Positions 18,918-26,927 of a stretch of 64,000 bases of DNA are shown piece by piece. The stretch comes from Parasphingopyxis sp. (GTDB taxonomy: Bacteria; Pseudomonadota; Alphaproteobacteria; Sphingomonadales; Sphingomonadaceae). The stretch spans positions 186,001 through 250,000 of the forward strand of contig NZ_JANQNS010000015.1 in assembly GCF_028279465.1 (NCBI RefSeq), written 5' to 3'. Position 1 is the first letter of the stretch, and every line of letters begins with the position of its first letter. A model generated the notes under the pieces. The model saw only the letters and a list, made by a program, of their open reading frames with translations. It was not told where the DNA came from and searched no databases. Position numbers and translations under genes: made by a program.

Positions 18918-19736
18918 TCATGGGGCCGGCCATCGCTCATGGTCGATCTCGTCGAACCGAAGCGGGGCGTCGAGGCGGAACAGGATGTAAGCGCGCTCCC
19001 GCACGGTCAGCGCGCCATGTTTTTCAGCGAGGTCGATCAGGGGCCAGAGATAGTCGGTTTGCCCGTCTTCCAATTTTATCGATTTGCGCAGACCGATAAA
19101 AATTTCGGCCGGATATCGAACATGATGTCCGCACAGATACTCCAGAAAGCCTGCCCAATCTTCCAGCGTCCACGGTTGCCACGTGGCCACGTCGAAACCG
19201 ATGAATTGGGTCGTGCTGACGATGACGTCGAACTTGCCGAGTTCCGCTGGCAAGGGTTGCCGGAGACGCATGGGGCTTCGGATCGAATCTATGCCGAGCA
19301 GTTCGAGGATGTCGCGATGGATTTCGCGCTCGTTCATATCAAGCGCAATGCTGTCATGTCCGAAGGCGTTGGTTATGGCGAGCAGCTGACCGCTGATGGC
19401 GCCCAAATTGAGGACCGAGCACGGCTTTCGCATGTCGATATTCAGCATGAACGCGAATTCGGTATGGTAGGCGAGCCAGCGTGCGATATCGAGATATTTC
19501 GCGTGCGACGCGCTGTCGGCATTGCTAAGCTGATCGCGATATTCGCGCTGCAGCGCTGCATAGGCATCGCGATCTATGGTCGCTGCGGTGCGGTCGAAAA
19601 TTTCCCGTTTGCGCGGGAGCATCATCGTCTCCCGCCAGCCTGCCAGCCTCTCCTCAAGCGGTGCCGAAGGATCGTAGACGGCCATTTCCGGGGCAGTCTC
19701 GTCCGTGCGCCGCTCGAACCATTTCAAGCTCTTCAC
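18918..19736 (-). CDS. Methyltransferase-like protein embedded in the ubi operon
   Basis: A 272-residue protein starting at a GTG that forms a GTGA overlap with the ubiB stop. The centre looks like a class I S-adenosylmethionine fold: VLNLGAISGQLLAITNAFG resembles motif I, followed by DSIALDMNE and KFDVIVSTTQFIGF. The glycine loop is degenerate (usually D-x-G-x-G), so activity is uncertain. No closer family was recognised. Being coupled between ubiB and coaBC it may act near ubiquinone synthesis, but that is inference. Confidence 0.8.
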   Translation of the reverse strand: MKSLKWFERRTDETAPEMAVYDPSAPLEERLAGWRETMMLPRKREIFDRTAATIDRDAYAALQREYRDQLSNADSASHAKYLDIARWLAYHTEFAFMLNIDMRKPCSVLNLGAISGQLLAITNAFGHDSIALDMNEREIHRDILELLGIDSIRSPMRLRQPLPAELGKFDVIVSTTQFIGFDVATWQPWTLEDWAGFLEYLCGHHVRYPAEIFIGLRKSIKLEDGQTDYLWPLIDLAEKHGALTVRERAYILFRLDAPLRFDEIDHERWPAP

Positions 19737-21262
19737 AGCAACAGGCTTCCGGCGAGTCCGGCGGCGAACGCTGCGATTGCGACCGCAGCATAGCGCCAGC
19801 CTCCCCCGACTCGCACCCGCTCGATTTCGCGCAGCGGCGGCAAGGGCGGCGCGCCGCCGGGATCGGGAAATTCCGCTTCGAGCCGCCGGACCAGTTGCGG
19901 TAACCGCGCCAATGTGCCGAAGTCTTCGCGAATGCGATCCGCGATTGCGGCCTCCGGGCCGAGTTCGCTGCGTAGCCATTCGCTCACGAAGGGCTTGGCC
20001 GTTTCCCACATATTGATATCGGGATCGAGGCTCGTGGCCACGCCTTCCACCATCACCATGGTCTTCTGCAGCAACAGCAGGTGCGGCTGGGTCGGCATGT
20101 CGAAATCGCGGGTGATCGCGAACAGGCCGTCGAGCATCTGTCCGATCGAAATGTCCTTCACCGGCAGACCGCGGATTGGCTCGCCGACCGCCCGCAGCGC
20201 CGTCGCGAACTCGGCGACATTATGGTGCGGTGGAACATAGGCCGCTTCGAAATGAATTTCCGCGACCCGCCGGTAGTTTCCGGTGATCAGGCCATAGAGA
20301 ATCTCCGCGAGCCATAGCCGGGCGCGGCGGTCGATGCGGCCCATGATGCCGAAATCGATGGCGGCGATCTTGCCGTCCGGCAGGACGAAGAGATTGCCTT
20401 GATGCAAATCGGCGTGGAAAAAGCCCTCCGAGATCGCCTGCCGCAGAAACGCGCGCACGAGTGTTTTCGCCAGCGCCGCGCGGTCATGCCCGGCGGCGTC
20501 GAGCGCGGCGCGATCCGAAATCTTGATCCCGTCGAACCATTGCAGCGTCATCACGCGCCCGCCGGTCCGCTGCCAGTCGATTTCCGGAATGACGAAATCG
20601 GGTTCGGCGGTCATGCCTTCGGCGAGTTCCGATGCAGATGCGGCTTCGCGGCGCAGATCAAGTTCGCGCGCCGTCCATCGCTTGAAGGTTTCGATCGTCA
20701 GCCGCGGGCGGAGGCGGGCAAGTTCGCCGCCCATGGCTTCGACCTGCGCGGCCGCCCATTCATAGGTTTCGATATCGCGGGCGAAGACCTTCTCGATGCC
20801 GGGCCGCAACACCTTGATGGCTACCGTCCGCCCGTCCGTCGTTTCGGCCTTGTGGACCTGTGCGATGGATGCCGCGCCGACCGGGTCGGTCTCGATGCGC
20901 GAAAAAAGCTGGTCGAGCGGTTTGTCGAACGACTGCGCGATCGTCTCCTCGATCCGGTCGAATGAGACCGGAGGCAGCCGGTCCTGCAATCGTAGGAGAT
21001 CGTGGGTGGCCTCTTCGCCGACAAGATCGGGGCGAGTCGCCAAGGTCTGGCCAAGCTTGATTGCCGCCGGGCCGATCGCCTCAAGGGCGTCGGCATAGGC
21101 CGGCTTTTTCGGCACCCGGGCGCCGAAGCGGGCAACCCGGATCATCCGCTTGACCGGCACCGGCGTCATCGGATCGCGCTCGATCCCGCTCAGCGCGCCA
21201 TGCCGTGCGAGCATCCGGCCCCATTTTAACAGCCGCCAGATATGGGTGCGGGCTCGGGTCAA
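19733..21262 (-). CDS. ubiB: Ubiquinone biosynthesis kinase-like protein UbiB
   Basis: A 509-residue ADCK/UbiB-family ATPase-like protein needed for ubiquinone synthesis. The KxGQ motif (AAIKLGQTLATRPDL), the alanine-containing loop AASIAQVHKAE, FHADLHQGNLFV and DFGIMGRID are present, with a C-terminal transmembrane helix (AAVAIAAFAAGLAGSLLL). The start is assigned to a TTG at 21262 that overlaps the ubiE stop as TTGA; LTRARTHIWRLLKWGRML then aligns with normal UbiB N-termini. No ATG lies at the right place. Confidence 0.95.
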   Translation of the reverse strand: MTRARTHIWRLLKWGRMLARHGALSGIERDPMTPVPVKRMIRVARFGARVPKKPAYADALEAIGPAAIKLGQTLATRPDLVGEEATHDLLRLQDRLPPVSFDRIEETIAQSFDKPLDQLFSRIETDPVGAASIAQVHKAETTDGRTVAIKVLRPGIEKVFARDIETYEWAAAQVEAMGGELARLRPRLTIETFKRWTARELDLRREAASASELAEGMTAEPDFVIPEIDWQRTGGRVMTLQWFDGIKISDRAALDAAGHDRAALAKTLVRAFLRQAISEGFFHADLHQGNLFVLPDGKIAAIDFGIMGRIDRRARLWLAEILYGLITGNYRRVAEIHFEAAYVPPHHNVAEFATALRAVGEPIRGLPVKDISIGQMLDGLFAITRDFDMPTQPHLLLLQKTMVMVEGVATSLDPDINMWETAKPFVSEWLRSELGPEAAIADRIREDFGTLARLPQLVRRLEAEFPDPGGAPPLPPLREIERVRVGGGWRYAAVAIAAFAAGLAGSLLL

Positions 21263-21993
21263 ATCCGGTAGCCGCTGTGAATGGCGACCAGTCCGCCCAG
21301 CATCGCTTCGGCCTTGCATTGCACGAAACCGGCCTCTTCGATCATCCCCTTGAACGCATCCATGTCTGGGAAGCGGCGAATCGATTCGATCAGATAGCGA
21401 TAGCTATCCTCATCCTCGGCCAGCACCTTGCCGATTTTTGGGATGAGCTTGTGCGAGTAGAGATCATAGGCTTCGGCGAATCCCGGCCAGACTGTGGTCG
21501 AAAATTCGAGGCAGAAGAAACGGCCACCGCGTTTCAGCACACGATGCGCTTCGTTCAGCGCCTGCTGGACATGGGTAACATTCCGAATGCCCAACGCGAT
21601 CGTGTACGCATCGAAGCTTTTGTCGGCGAAGCTCAGTGTTTCGGCATTTTCCTGAGCCCAGATCAGGCCTTCGATTCTGCGCTTTTCCGCGCGATCGATG
21701 CCGACCTGCAGCATCTCGGCATTGATATCGGCCACGGTTATCGCCGCGCCCGATCGCGCCAGGCGAAACGCGATATCGCCGGTGCCGCCCGCCATATCGA
21801 GTATCGTCTCGCCAGCCCTTGGTTTGACGCGCCGGACGAAGCGATCTTTCCAGAGCCTGTGCGTCCCGGCCGACATCGCATCGTTCATAAGATCGTAGCG
21901 TGACGCGACGTTTGAGAAAATGCCACCGACGCGCTTCGTCTTTTCGTCCGGGGCTATGTCCTCATAGCCAAAAGAAACATTCTCTTCGTTCAT
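21259..21993 (-). CDS. ubiE: Ubiquinone/menaquinone C-methyltransferase UbiE
   Basis: A 244-residue SAM-dependent C-methyltransferase of quinone synthesis. VASRYDLMNDAMSAGTHRLW, ILDMAGGTGDIAFRLA (motif I) and ALGIRNVTHVQQALNEAHRV are typical. The open frame continues over 1 kb upstream opposite mutM and rpsT, but the ATG at 21993 gives the family length. It is the first gene of the long ubiE-ubiB-methyltransferase-coaBC-dut-E1-DsrE run, and divergent from mutM. Confidence 0.97.
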   Translation of the reverse strand: MNEENVSFGYEDIAPDEKTKRVGGIFSNVASRYDLMNDAMSAGTHRLWKDRFVRRVKPRAGETILDMAGGTGDIAFRLARSGAAITVADINAEMLQVGIDRAEKRRIEGLIWAQENAETLSFADKSFDAYTIALGIRNVTHVQQALNEAHRVLKRGGRFFCLEFSTTVWPGFAEAYDLYSHKLIPKIGKVLAEDEDSYRYLIESIRRFPDMDAFKGMIEEAGFVQCKAEAMLGGLVAIHSGYRI

Positions 21994-22071
21994 GCCTGCC
22001 TGCCAAATGGGAAGGCTTGATGCTCTAGCCAAGCCTTGCCGCGCCCGCAAACGCATCTTAGCTGCAATGCC

Positions 22072-22884
22072 ATGCCTGAGCTTCCCGAAGTCGAAACTAC
22101 CGTGCGCGGATTGGAGCCGGTCCTCCGCGGCGAACGGCTGGTGCGGGTCGAACCGCGCAGGCCCGATCTGCGCCGTCCGATTCCGGCCGACCTGCGCCAG
22201 CGGATGACGGGCGCGATCGTCACCGCCCTTGGGCGGCGCGCGAAATATGGATTGATCGACACGGATCGCGGCGACACGCTGATCTTCCATCTGGGCATGT
22301 CGGGGCGCTGGCGGCTCGATCCTGACGAGATCGGCCCGCATGACCATCTGGTGATCGAGACAGGCTCGGGGCGAACCGTCGCACTCAACGATCCGCGCCG
22401 ATTCGGTTCGCTGGATTTGCTGGCGACCGATGCACTGCAGGATTTTCCGCCTTTCGCGACGCTTGGCCCCGAACCGTTGGGCGCGGATTTCACCGTCGAG
22501 TATCTGGCGGGCGCGCTGGACGGGCGTACCGGCTCGATAAAGGCGCTGTTGCTCGACCAGCGAGTCGTTGCGGGTCTCGGCAACATCTATGTGTGCGAAG
22601 CACTGAACCAGGCGCGCATCGCGCCGGGCACACAGGGCCGTCGGATACGCCCGGTGCGTCTGGAGCGGCTCGTTGACGCTATCCGCGACATCATCGCCTC
22701 CGCCATCGAGGCAGGCGGATCGAGCTTGCGGGACTATGCGCAGCCCAATGGCGAGCTCGGTTACTTCTTCAAGAGCTGGCGCGCCTATGGACGGGAAGGG
22801 GAGCCGTGCCAGTGCGGCGGTACGATCCGGCGGCGTGTCGATAGCGGCCGTTCGACTTTTTACTGCCCCCAGTGCCAGCGGTGA
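22072..22884 (+). CDS. mutM: Formamidopyrimidine-DNA glycosylase
   Basis: A 270-residue base-excision repair enzyme removing 8-oxoguanine. The protein must start MPELPEVETTVRG, because the proline after Met is the catalytic nucleophile; this fixes the ATG at 22072 although the frame opens earlier. The helix-two-turn-helix region (LLLDQRVVAGLGNIYVCEAL) and the C-terminal zinc finger CQCGGTIRRRV...CPQCQR are present. The gene is followed by rpsT. Confidence 0.97.
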   Translation: MPELPEVETTVRGLEPVLRGERLVRVEPRRPDLRRPIPADLRQRMTGAIVTALGRRAKYGLIDTDRGDTLIFHLGMSGRWRLDPDEIGPHDHLVIETGSGRTVALNDPRRFGSLDLLATDALQDFPPFATLGPEPLGADFTVEYLAGALDGRTGSIKALLLDQRVVAGLGNIYVCEALNQARIAPGTQGRRIRPVRLERLVDAIRDIIASAIEAGGSSLRDYAQPNGELGYFFKSWRAYGREGEPCQCGGTIRRRVDSGRSTFYCPQCQR

Positions 22885-22900
22885 GACGGACGCGAGAGGC

Positions 22901-22929
22901 TTGACCTTGAGCGCCGCGATAGCTAGGTG
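22901..22929 (+). promoter_or_regulatory. Putative sigma-70 promoter of rpsT
   Basis: TTGACC (22901-22906) and TAGGTG (22924-22929) are separated by 17 bp. The -35 is good and the -10 is weak. Transcription would begin near 22936 and give a leader of about 55 nt for rpsT, which contains the hairpin described next. Confidence 0.5.
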
Positions 22930-22949
22930 CCTGTCGCTTGCGGTGCGGC

Positions 22950-22970
22950 GAAGGCTGCGCCTTTTTATTT
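22950..22970 (+). terminator. Hairpin and T-run in the mutM-rpsT gap
   Basis: AAGGC-TGC-GCCTT (22951-22963), with a possible extra G-U pair, runs straight into TTTTTATTTT. It resembles a short intrinsic terminator. It may end mutM transcripts. Because it lies downstream of the putative rpsT promoter, it could instead attenuate rpsT. Confidence 0.5.
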
Positions 22971-22990
22971 TGACATGATCGAGGTTTATT

Positions 22991-23254
22991 ATGGCCAATA
23001 CGCCCCAGGCCAAGAAACGCATTCGCCGTAATAATCGGCGCGCTGTTGTGAACACCAACCGGGTGAGCCGGATCCGCACTTTCATCAAGCGGGTCGAAAC
23101 GGCTGTCGAAGCCGGCGACAAGAAGGAAGCCACCGAAGCGCTTCAGGCCATGCAGCCGGAACTGGCGCGCGGCGTTGCGAAGGGAATCTTCCACAAGAAT
23201 ACGGCATCGCGGAAGCTTTCGCGCCTCTCCAAACGGGTTGCGGCTCTGAAATAA
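22991..23254 (+). CDS. rpsT: 30S ribosomal protein S20
   Basis: An 87-residue basic protein of the small ribosomal subunit. [20 protein letters not shown] and the C-terminal [20 protein letters not shown] match S20 over the whole length. GAGG lies 6 nt before the ATG. Location just before dnaA is conserved in alphaproteobacteria. Confidence 0.98.
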   Translation: MANTPQAKKRIRRNNRRAVVNTNRVSRIRTFIKRVETAVEAGDKKEATEALQAMQPELARGVAKGIFHKNTASRKLSRLSKRVAALK

Positions 23255-23270
23255 TTCGGCCGGTCCGTCG

Positions 23271-23295
23271 CGATCGGCAGCCGTCGCGCCGATCG
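23271..23295 (+). terminator. Hairpin downstream of rpsT
   Basis: CGATCGGC and GCCGATCG form a perfect 8-bp stem with a 9-nt loop, 16 bp after the rpsT stop. A short A/T-rich run (AAAAATTTCTTT) lies about 9 bp further on, so it is a possible but not ideal intrinsic terminator. Confidence 0.5.
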
Positions 23296-23692
23296 GCAAT
23301 GCGAAAAATTTCTTTCAGAATAGTTACACTTGGAATCTCAACGAGTCGCGCGAATTTCGAATCGATTCGGGATTGCCAAATGTGGATGAAAATCTTTTAA
23401 AAACAATCTATTGATGCGAGTTTGCTCAAGATTGGCAGCTCTCCGTGTCAACCCCATTTATTTCAAAATTTTGACTGTCGCCCCCCTTGCGTTGGGCGCG
23501 TTAACAATTCATCAAACAGCTTCTCGGTCGGTAGCGATTCTTCCCGACCGGCACAGTCGCCAGAGTAAAGTGCAATGCGAAAACGCCTGTTTTCGCAGAG
23601 GGGGTTCTTCGTCCGGCAACTGTGTGATCCAGGCGAGCTAAAAGCGCCGGATCATGTCGGACGGAGTGGGTAGCAAAGGGGAGGACTCCTGA
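23296..23692 (+). promoter_or_regulatory. dnaA upstream regulatory region
   Basis: This gene-free stretch precedes dnaA. It holds six GANTC sites counted to the dnaA start (23333, 23343, 23359, 23364, 23536, 23684), four of them within 36 bp. It has one near-consensus DnaA box, TGTGGATGA at 23381, next to an A/T-rich run. Two inverted repeats follow: CGGTCGG/CCGACCG (23525-23550) and a perfect 9-bp stem TGCGAAAAC-GCCT-GTTTTCGCA (23576-23597). GANTC is the CcrM methylation site that times dnaA expression in Caulobacter; the same here is inference. One DnaA box is too few to call an origin. Confidence 0.6.
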
Positions 23693-25108
23693 GTGGTGCG
23701 TGATACGGGTATCGGTGAAGCGGATGCGGGCGTTGTGAGCGGGCACGAGCCTTTCGAAGCAGCATGGGAAGCAATTAGAAACGGTCTTCGGCGCGATCTT
23801 GGCGCGCGGACTTTCGATCATTGGCTGAAGCCGATGAAGCTGATCTCCTATGAAGAAGAGGCTGGTCAGATCCGCCTCGAACTTCCTTCGCACTTCATGG
23901 CCGATTGGGTGCGCGAACATTATTCGGACCGGCTGCGCTATGCGTGGCGCGCGACGGTGCCCAGCGTGCGCGAGATCGATATCGTCGCGGCGGAAGGCGC
24001 CTCGCGTCCGGCGCTCTTCATCGTCGGCGAAGAAGATGTCTTGCCGCCGACCGAACAGCTTTCGGGCACCAGCGGCGACAGCATCGGAACGCCGCTCGAG
24101 AATCGCTACGTCTTCTCCAACTTCGTGACGGGCACCGCCAACGAGGTGGCGTTCAATGCAGCGCGCATGATGGCCGATGTCGGCGTGCCGATGTTCAGCT
24201 CGCTTTACATTCATGCGGGCACGGGCCTCGGCAAGACTCATCTGCTTCACGCGATCGGTCATGAGTTTCTGCGGCAGAAACCGCGCTCGAATGTGCTCTA
24301 TATGTCGGCTGAAAAGTTCATGTATGAATTCGTGTCCGCGATGCGTGACAAGGATACGATCGGGTTCAAGCAGAAGCTGCGCTCGGCCGATCTTCTGCTC
24401 GTCGACGACGTTCAATTCATTGCCGGCAAGGAAGCGACGCAGGAAGAATTCTTTCATACAATCAACGAGATAATTGCAACCGGCCATCGTCTCGTGATCA
24501 GCGCCGATCGTCCGCCGCATGAACTGGGCGCGGTCGACAAACGGATCGCCTCGCGCCTTGCGGGCGGGCTGGTGACCGACCTGCGGCAGCCCGATCTCGA
24601 CCATCGCCGCCGCATCGTCGCGCACAAATTGGGACAAATGCCGCAGGCCGATATGCCGAAGGACGTGGCCGATTTCCTCGCCCAGCGCTTCTCGGCGAGC
24701 ATTCGCGAACTCGAAGGCGCGCTGACCCGTGTCGTCGCCTATTCGCTGCTGTCCAAGCGTCCGATCGATCTGCCCTTTGCGCAAGAAACACTGGCGGACC
24801 TGCTGCGCCACTCGCAGCGCCGCATCACGATCGACGAGATCCAGCGCAGCGTGTGCGAGCATTACGGCATCCGGCATGCCGAGATGACATCGGCGCGCCG
24901 GGCCCGCGAAGTGGCGCGCCCACGCCAGGTGGCAATGTATCTGGCGAAGCGCTTGACCCCGCGGTCACTGCCCGAGATCGGCCGGCGCTTCGGCGGCCGC
25001 GATCACACGACCGTGATTCACGCGATCAAGCGGATCAAGGAATTGCGCGCGGCCGATAGCGAACTCGATTCGGACGTGCGTTCGCTTCTGCGCAAACTCG
25101 AAAACTAG
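23693..25108 (+). CDS. dnaA: Chromosomal replication initiator DnaA
   Basis: A 471-residue AAA+ initiator. Domain I is at residues 15-90, the Walker A is GTGLGKTHLLHAIGHEF near residue 180, and the Walker B is LLLVDDVQFIAGKEATQEEF. The C-terminal domain IV has the DNA-binding signature ARQVAMYLAKRLT-like (RPRQVAMYLAKRLTPRSLPE) and GGRDHTTVIHAIKRI. The start is a GTG preceded by GGGGAGGA. A strong hairpin follows the stop. Confidence 0.98.
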   Translation: MVRDTGIGEADAGVVSGHEPFEAAWEAIRNGLRRDLGARTFDHWLKPMKLISYEEEAGQIRLELPSHFMADWVREHYSDRLRYAWRATVPSVREIDIVAAEGASRPALFIVGEEDVLPPTEQLSGTSGDSIGTPLENRYVFSNFVTGTANEVAFNAARMMADVGVPMFSSLYIHAGTGLGKTHLLHAIGHEFLRQKPRSNVLYMSAEKFMYEFVSAMRDKDTIGFKQKLRSADLLLVDDVQFIAGKEATQEEFFHTINEIIATGHRLVISADRPPHELGAVDKRIASRLAGGLVTDLRQPDLDHRRRIVAHKLGQMPQADMPKDVADFLAQRFSASIRELEGALTRVVAYSLLSKRPIDLPFAQETLADLLRHSQRRITIDEIQRSVCEHYGIRHAEMTSARRAREVARPRQVAMYLAKRLTPRSLPEIGRRFGGRDHTTVIHAIKRIKELRAADSELDSDVRSLLRKLEN

Positions 25109-25122
25109 AAACTAAACAAATA

Positions 25123-25155
25123 GGGCGCGGCTCTCTCTATTGGGAAGCCGCGCCC
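25123..25155. terminator. Hairpin between convergent dnaA and DUF4136 gene
   Basis: GGGCGCGGCT and AGCCGCGCCC form a perfect 10-bp stem with a 13-nt loop, 14 bp after the dnaA stop and 22 bp from the opposing gene's stop. A-T-rich bases flank both sides (AATA before, ATTTA after), so it may work as a bidirectional terminator, though without a long T-run. Confidence 0.65.
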
Positions 25156-25177
25156 ATTTACGTTCCGGGAAACGTTT

Positions 25178-25828
25178 CTAGCCGTCTTCGCGCGGCATCA
25201 CCGTGATGCGGACTTCCTCGCCCGAATTGCCGGGAAAGCCGGTGAACATCGCTTCGACCAGATTGGGCACAAGTTCGGTAAGGGCATCGTTGCGCGAGCG
25301 CGCCCGGGCGCGGCCCTCGAAGACGGATTCGCCATTGGACGCACGATCGATTCGCAGCTCGAGCTCACTTGTATAAAGCGTGTAACTGCGGACACGGGGA
25401 TAGCCGAAGCCGCTGTCGAAAAACGGATCGTACCAGCCGAAATGGTAAGGCGAGCGCCAGCCCCAGCCCCAGGGGCGATAGAAGGCCGAACGATAGCCCC
25501 AGAATCCGCGATGGAAGCCGGGACTCGTGACAATGCGTTCGCGTCCGTCGTCCACGCTATACTGCATCGTCACCACGAGCGTCGCGTCCTGTGCCGAGGG
25601 TGCGGCGGCATATCCATATTCGCCGAGTTCTAGCGCGACCAGATTGGCATAGGTGGCGAATTCGAGACCGCCAGCCAGCGCTTCATCGGCGGGCTGGATG
25701 TAGAAGCTTTCGCCCTGCGGCGCGGGCATTTGCTGGAACCGTGCGACGTCCGCGCGGAACGGTGTCGTGCAGGCCGCGATAGCCAGCATCGCGATGGGCG
25801 CGGCAAGGGTAAATAATCTCCGGGACAT
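25178..25828 (-). CDS. DUF4136 domain lipoprotein
   Basis: A 216-residue predicted lipoprotein. MSRRLFTLAAPIAMLAIAAC ends in a lipobox with the acylated cysteine at residue 20. The mature part has the beta-rich DUF4136 pattern and a central aromatic, glycine-rich stretch (GFWGYRSAFYRPWGWGW). The function is unknown; it is likely anchored in an envelope membrane. A TATAAT sequence (25862-25867 on the minus strand) lies about 34 bp before the ATG. Confidence 0.85.
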   Translation of the reverse strand: MSRRLFTLAAPIAMLAIAACTTPFRADVARFQQMPAPQGESFYIQPADEALAGGLEFATYANLVALELGEYGYAAAPSAQDATLVVTMQYSVDDGRERIVTSPGFHRGFWGYRSAFYRPWGWGWRSPYHFGWYDPFFDSGFGYPRVRSYTLYTSELELRIDRASNGESVFEGRARARSRNDALTELVPNLVEAMFTGFPGNSGEEVRITVMPREDG

Positions 25829-25928
25829 GGCGGGTCTCCGTAACCAGTTACAGCCAACTATATTATATCAGACTGCGCTATACCAAGTCGCCTGAACCCC
25901 GATTGAACGTTCCATGAACGAATTGTCG

Positions 25929-26927
25929 CTACCGTCCGCTGAGCAAGCCCAAAGCGCGATAGGCGTCTGCCAGGATAGGCGCACCGGTGGCTGCCGCTTT
26001 CTCCGCGCCCGCCTGCAGGATCGAATCGAGCGTCGTCGCATCGTCCTTGAGCGCGTTGAAATTCGCCGAAATCGGTTCGAGCACCGAAACGGTGAGATCG
26101 GCCAGTGCCGGCTTGAAATCGCCAAAGCCTTTGCCGGCGAAATCGGCCAGTACCGCATCCGGATCGGTTTCCGCCAAGGCCGCGTAGATCGTCACGAGGT
26201 TGCGCGCCTCGGGCCGTTCCGCCAGCCCATCCATGGTGTCGGGCAGGGGATCGGGATCGGTGCGCGCCTTGCGGATTTTCTTTGCGATCGCATCGGCATC
26301 GTCGGCCAGGTTGATCCGGCTCATGTCCGAAACGTCCGACTTGGACATCTTCGCCGAGCCGTCCCGGAGCGACATGATCCGCGCAGCCGTCGCGCCGATA
26401 TAGGGTTCGGGCAGGACGAAGGTCTCGGTGCCGGTATCGGTGTTGAACTTTTCCGCGATATCGCGCGCCAGTTCGAGATGCTGTTTCTGATCCTCGCCGA
26501 CCGGCACATGCGTGGCATTGTAGAGCAATACGTCGGCGGCCTGGAGAACCGGATAGGCGAAGAGTGCGATGCTCGCGCCCTCCTTATTCTTGCCGGACTT
26601 GTCCTTGAACTGCGTCATGCGGTTGAGCCAACCCATGCGCGCTGTGCCCGACAGCAGCCATTGCAGTTCGGCATGCGCGGGTACGCGCGCCTGGTTGAAC
26701 AGTGTCGAGCGGTCCGGATCGATGCCCGACGCGATCAGCGCCGCCGCCATCTCGCGCGTGCCGGCACTGAGTTCGGCCGCGTCGATCGGCATTGAAATGG
26801 CGTGCAGATCGGCGAGGAAGAACAGGCATTCGCCCTCGTCCTGCATCTTCACCCAGTTCTGAATCGCGCCGAGATAATTGCCGAGATGGAGATTACCGGT
26901 GGGCTGGATGCCAGAAACGACACGCAT
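25929..26927 (-). CDS. trpS: Tryptophanyl-tRNA synthetase
   Basis: A 332-residue class I aminoacyl-tRNA synthetase. The ATP-binding HIGH-like sequence [16 protein letters not shown] and the KMSKS motif ([16 protein letters not shown]) are intact, and the length is normal. The ATG at 26927 shares one base with the murJ stop (TGATG), so it is translated from the murJ message. The longer open frame upstream is a shadow of murJ. Confidence 0.97.
   Translation of the reverse strand: MRVVSGIQPTGNLHLGNYLGAIQNWVKMQDEGECLFFLADLHAISMPIDAAELSAGTREMAAALIASGIDPDRSTLFNQARVPAHAELQWLLSGTARMGWLNRMTQFKDKSGKNKEGASIALFAYPVLQAADVLLYNATHVPVGEDQKQHLELARDIAEKFNTDTGTETFVLPEPYIGATAARIMSLRDGSAKMSKSDVSDMSRINLADDADAIAKKIRKARTDPDPLPDTMDGLAERPEARNLVTIYAALAETDPDAVLADFAGKGFGDFKPALADLTVSVLEPISANFNALKDDATTLDSILQAGAEKAAATGAPILADAYRALGLLSGR

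Noticed and set aside
21994-23133. Long minus-strand extension of the ubiE frame (up to 624 residues)
   Set aside because: It runs opposite mutM and rpsT, has low-complexity composition, and UbiE has its normal start and length at 21993.
23255-23692. Chromosomal origin beside dnaA
   Set aside because: Only one near-consensus DnaA box (23381) was found. An origin would need a cluster of boxes and a clear unwinding region.
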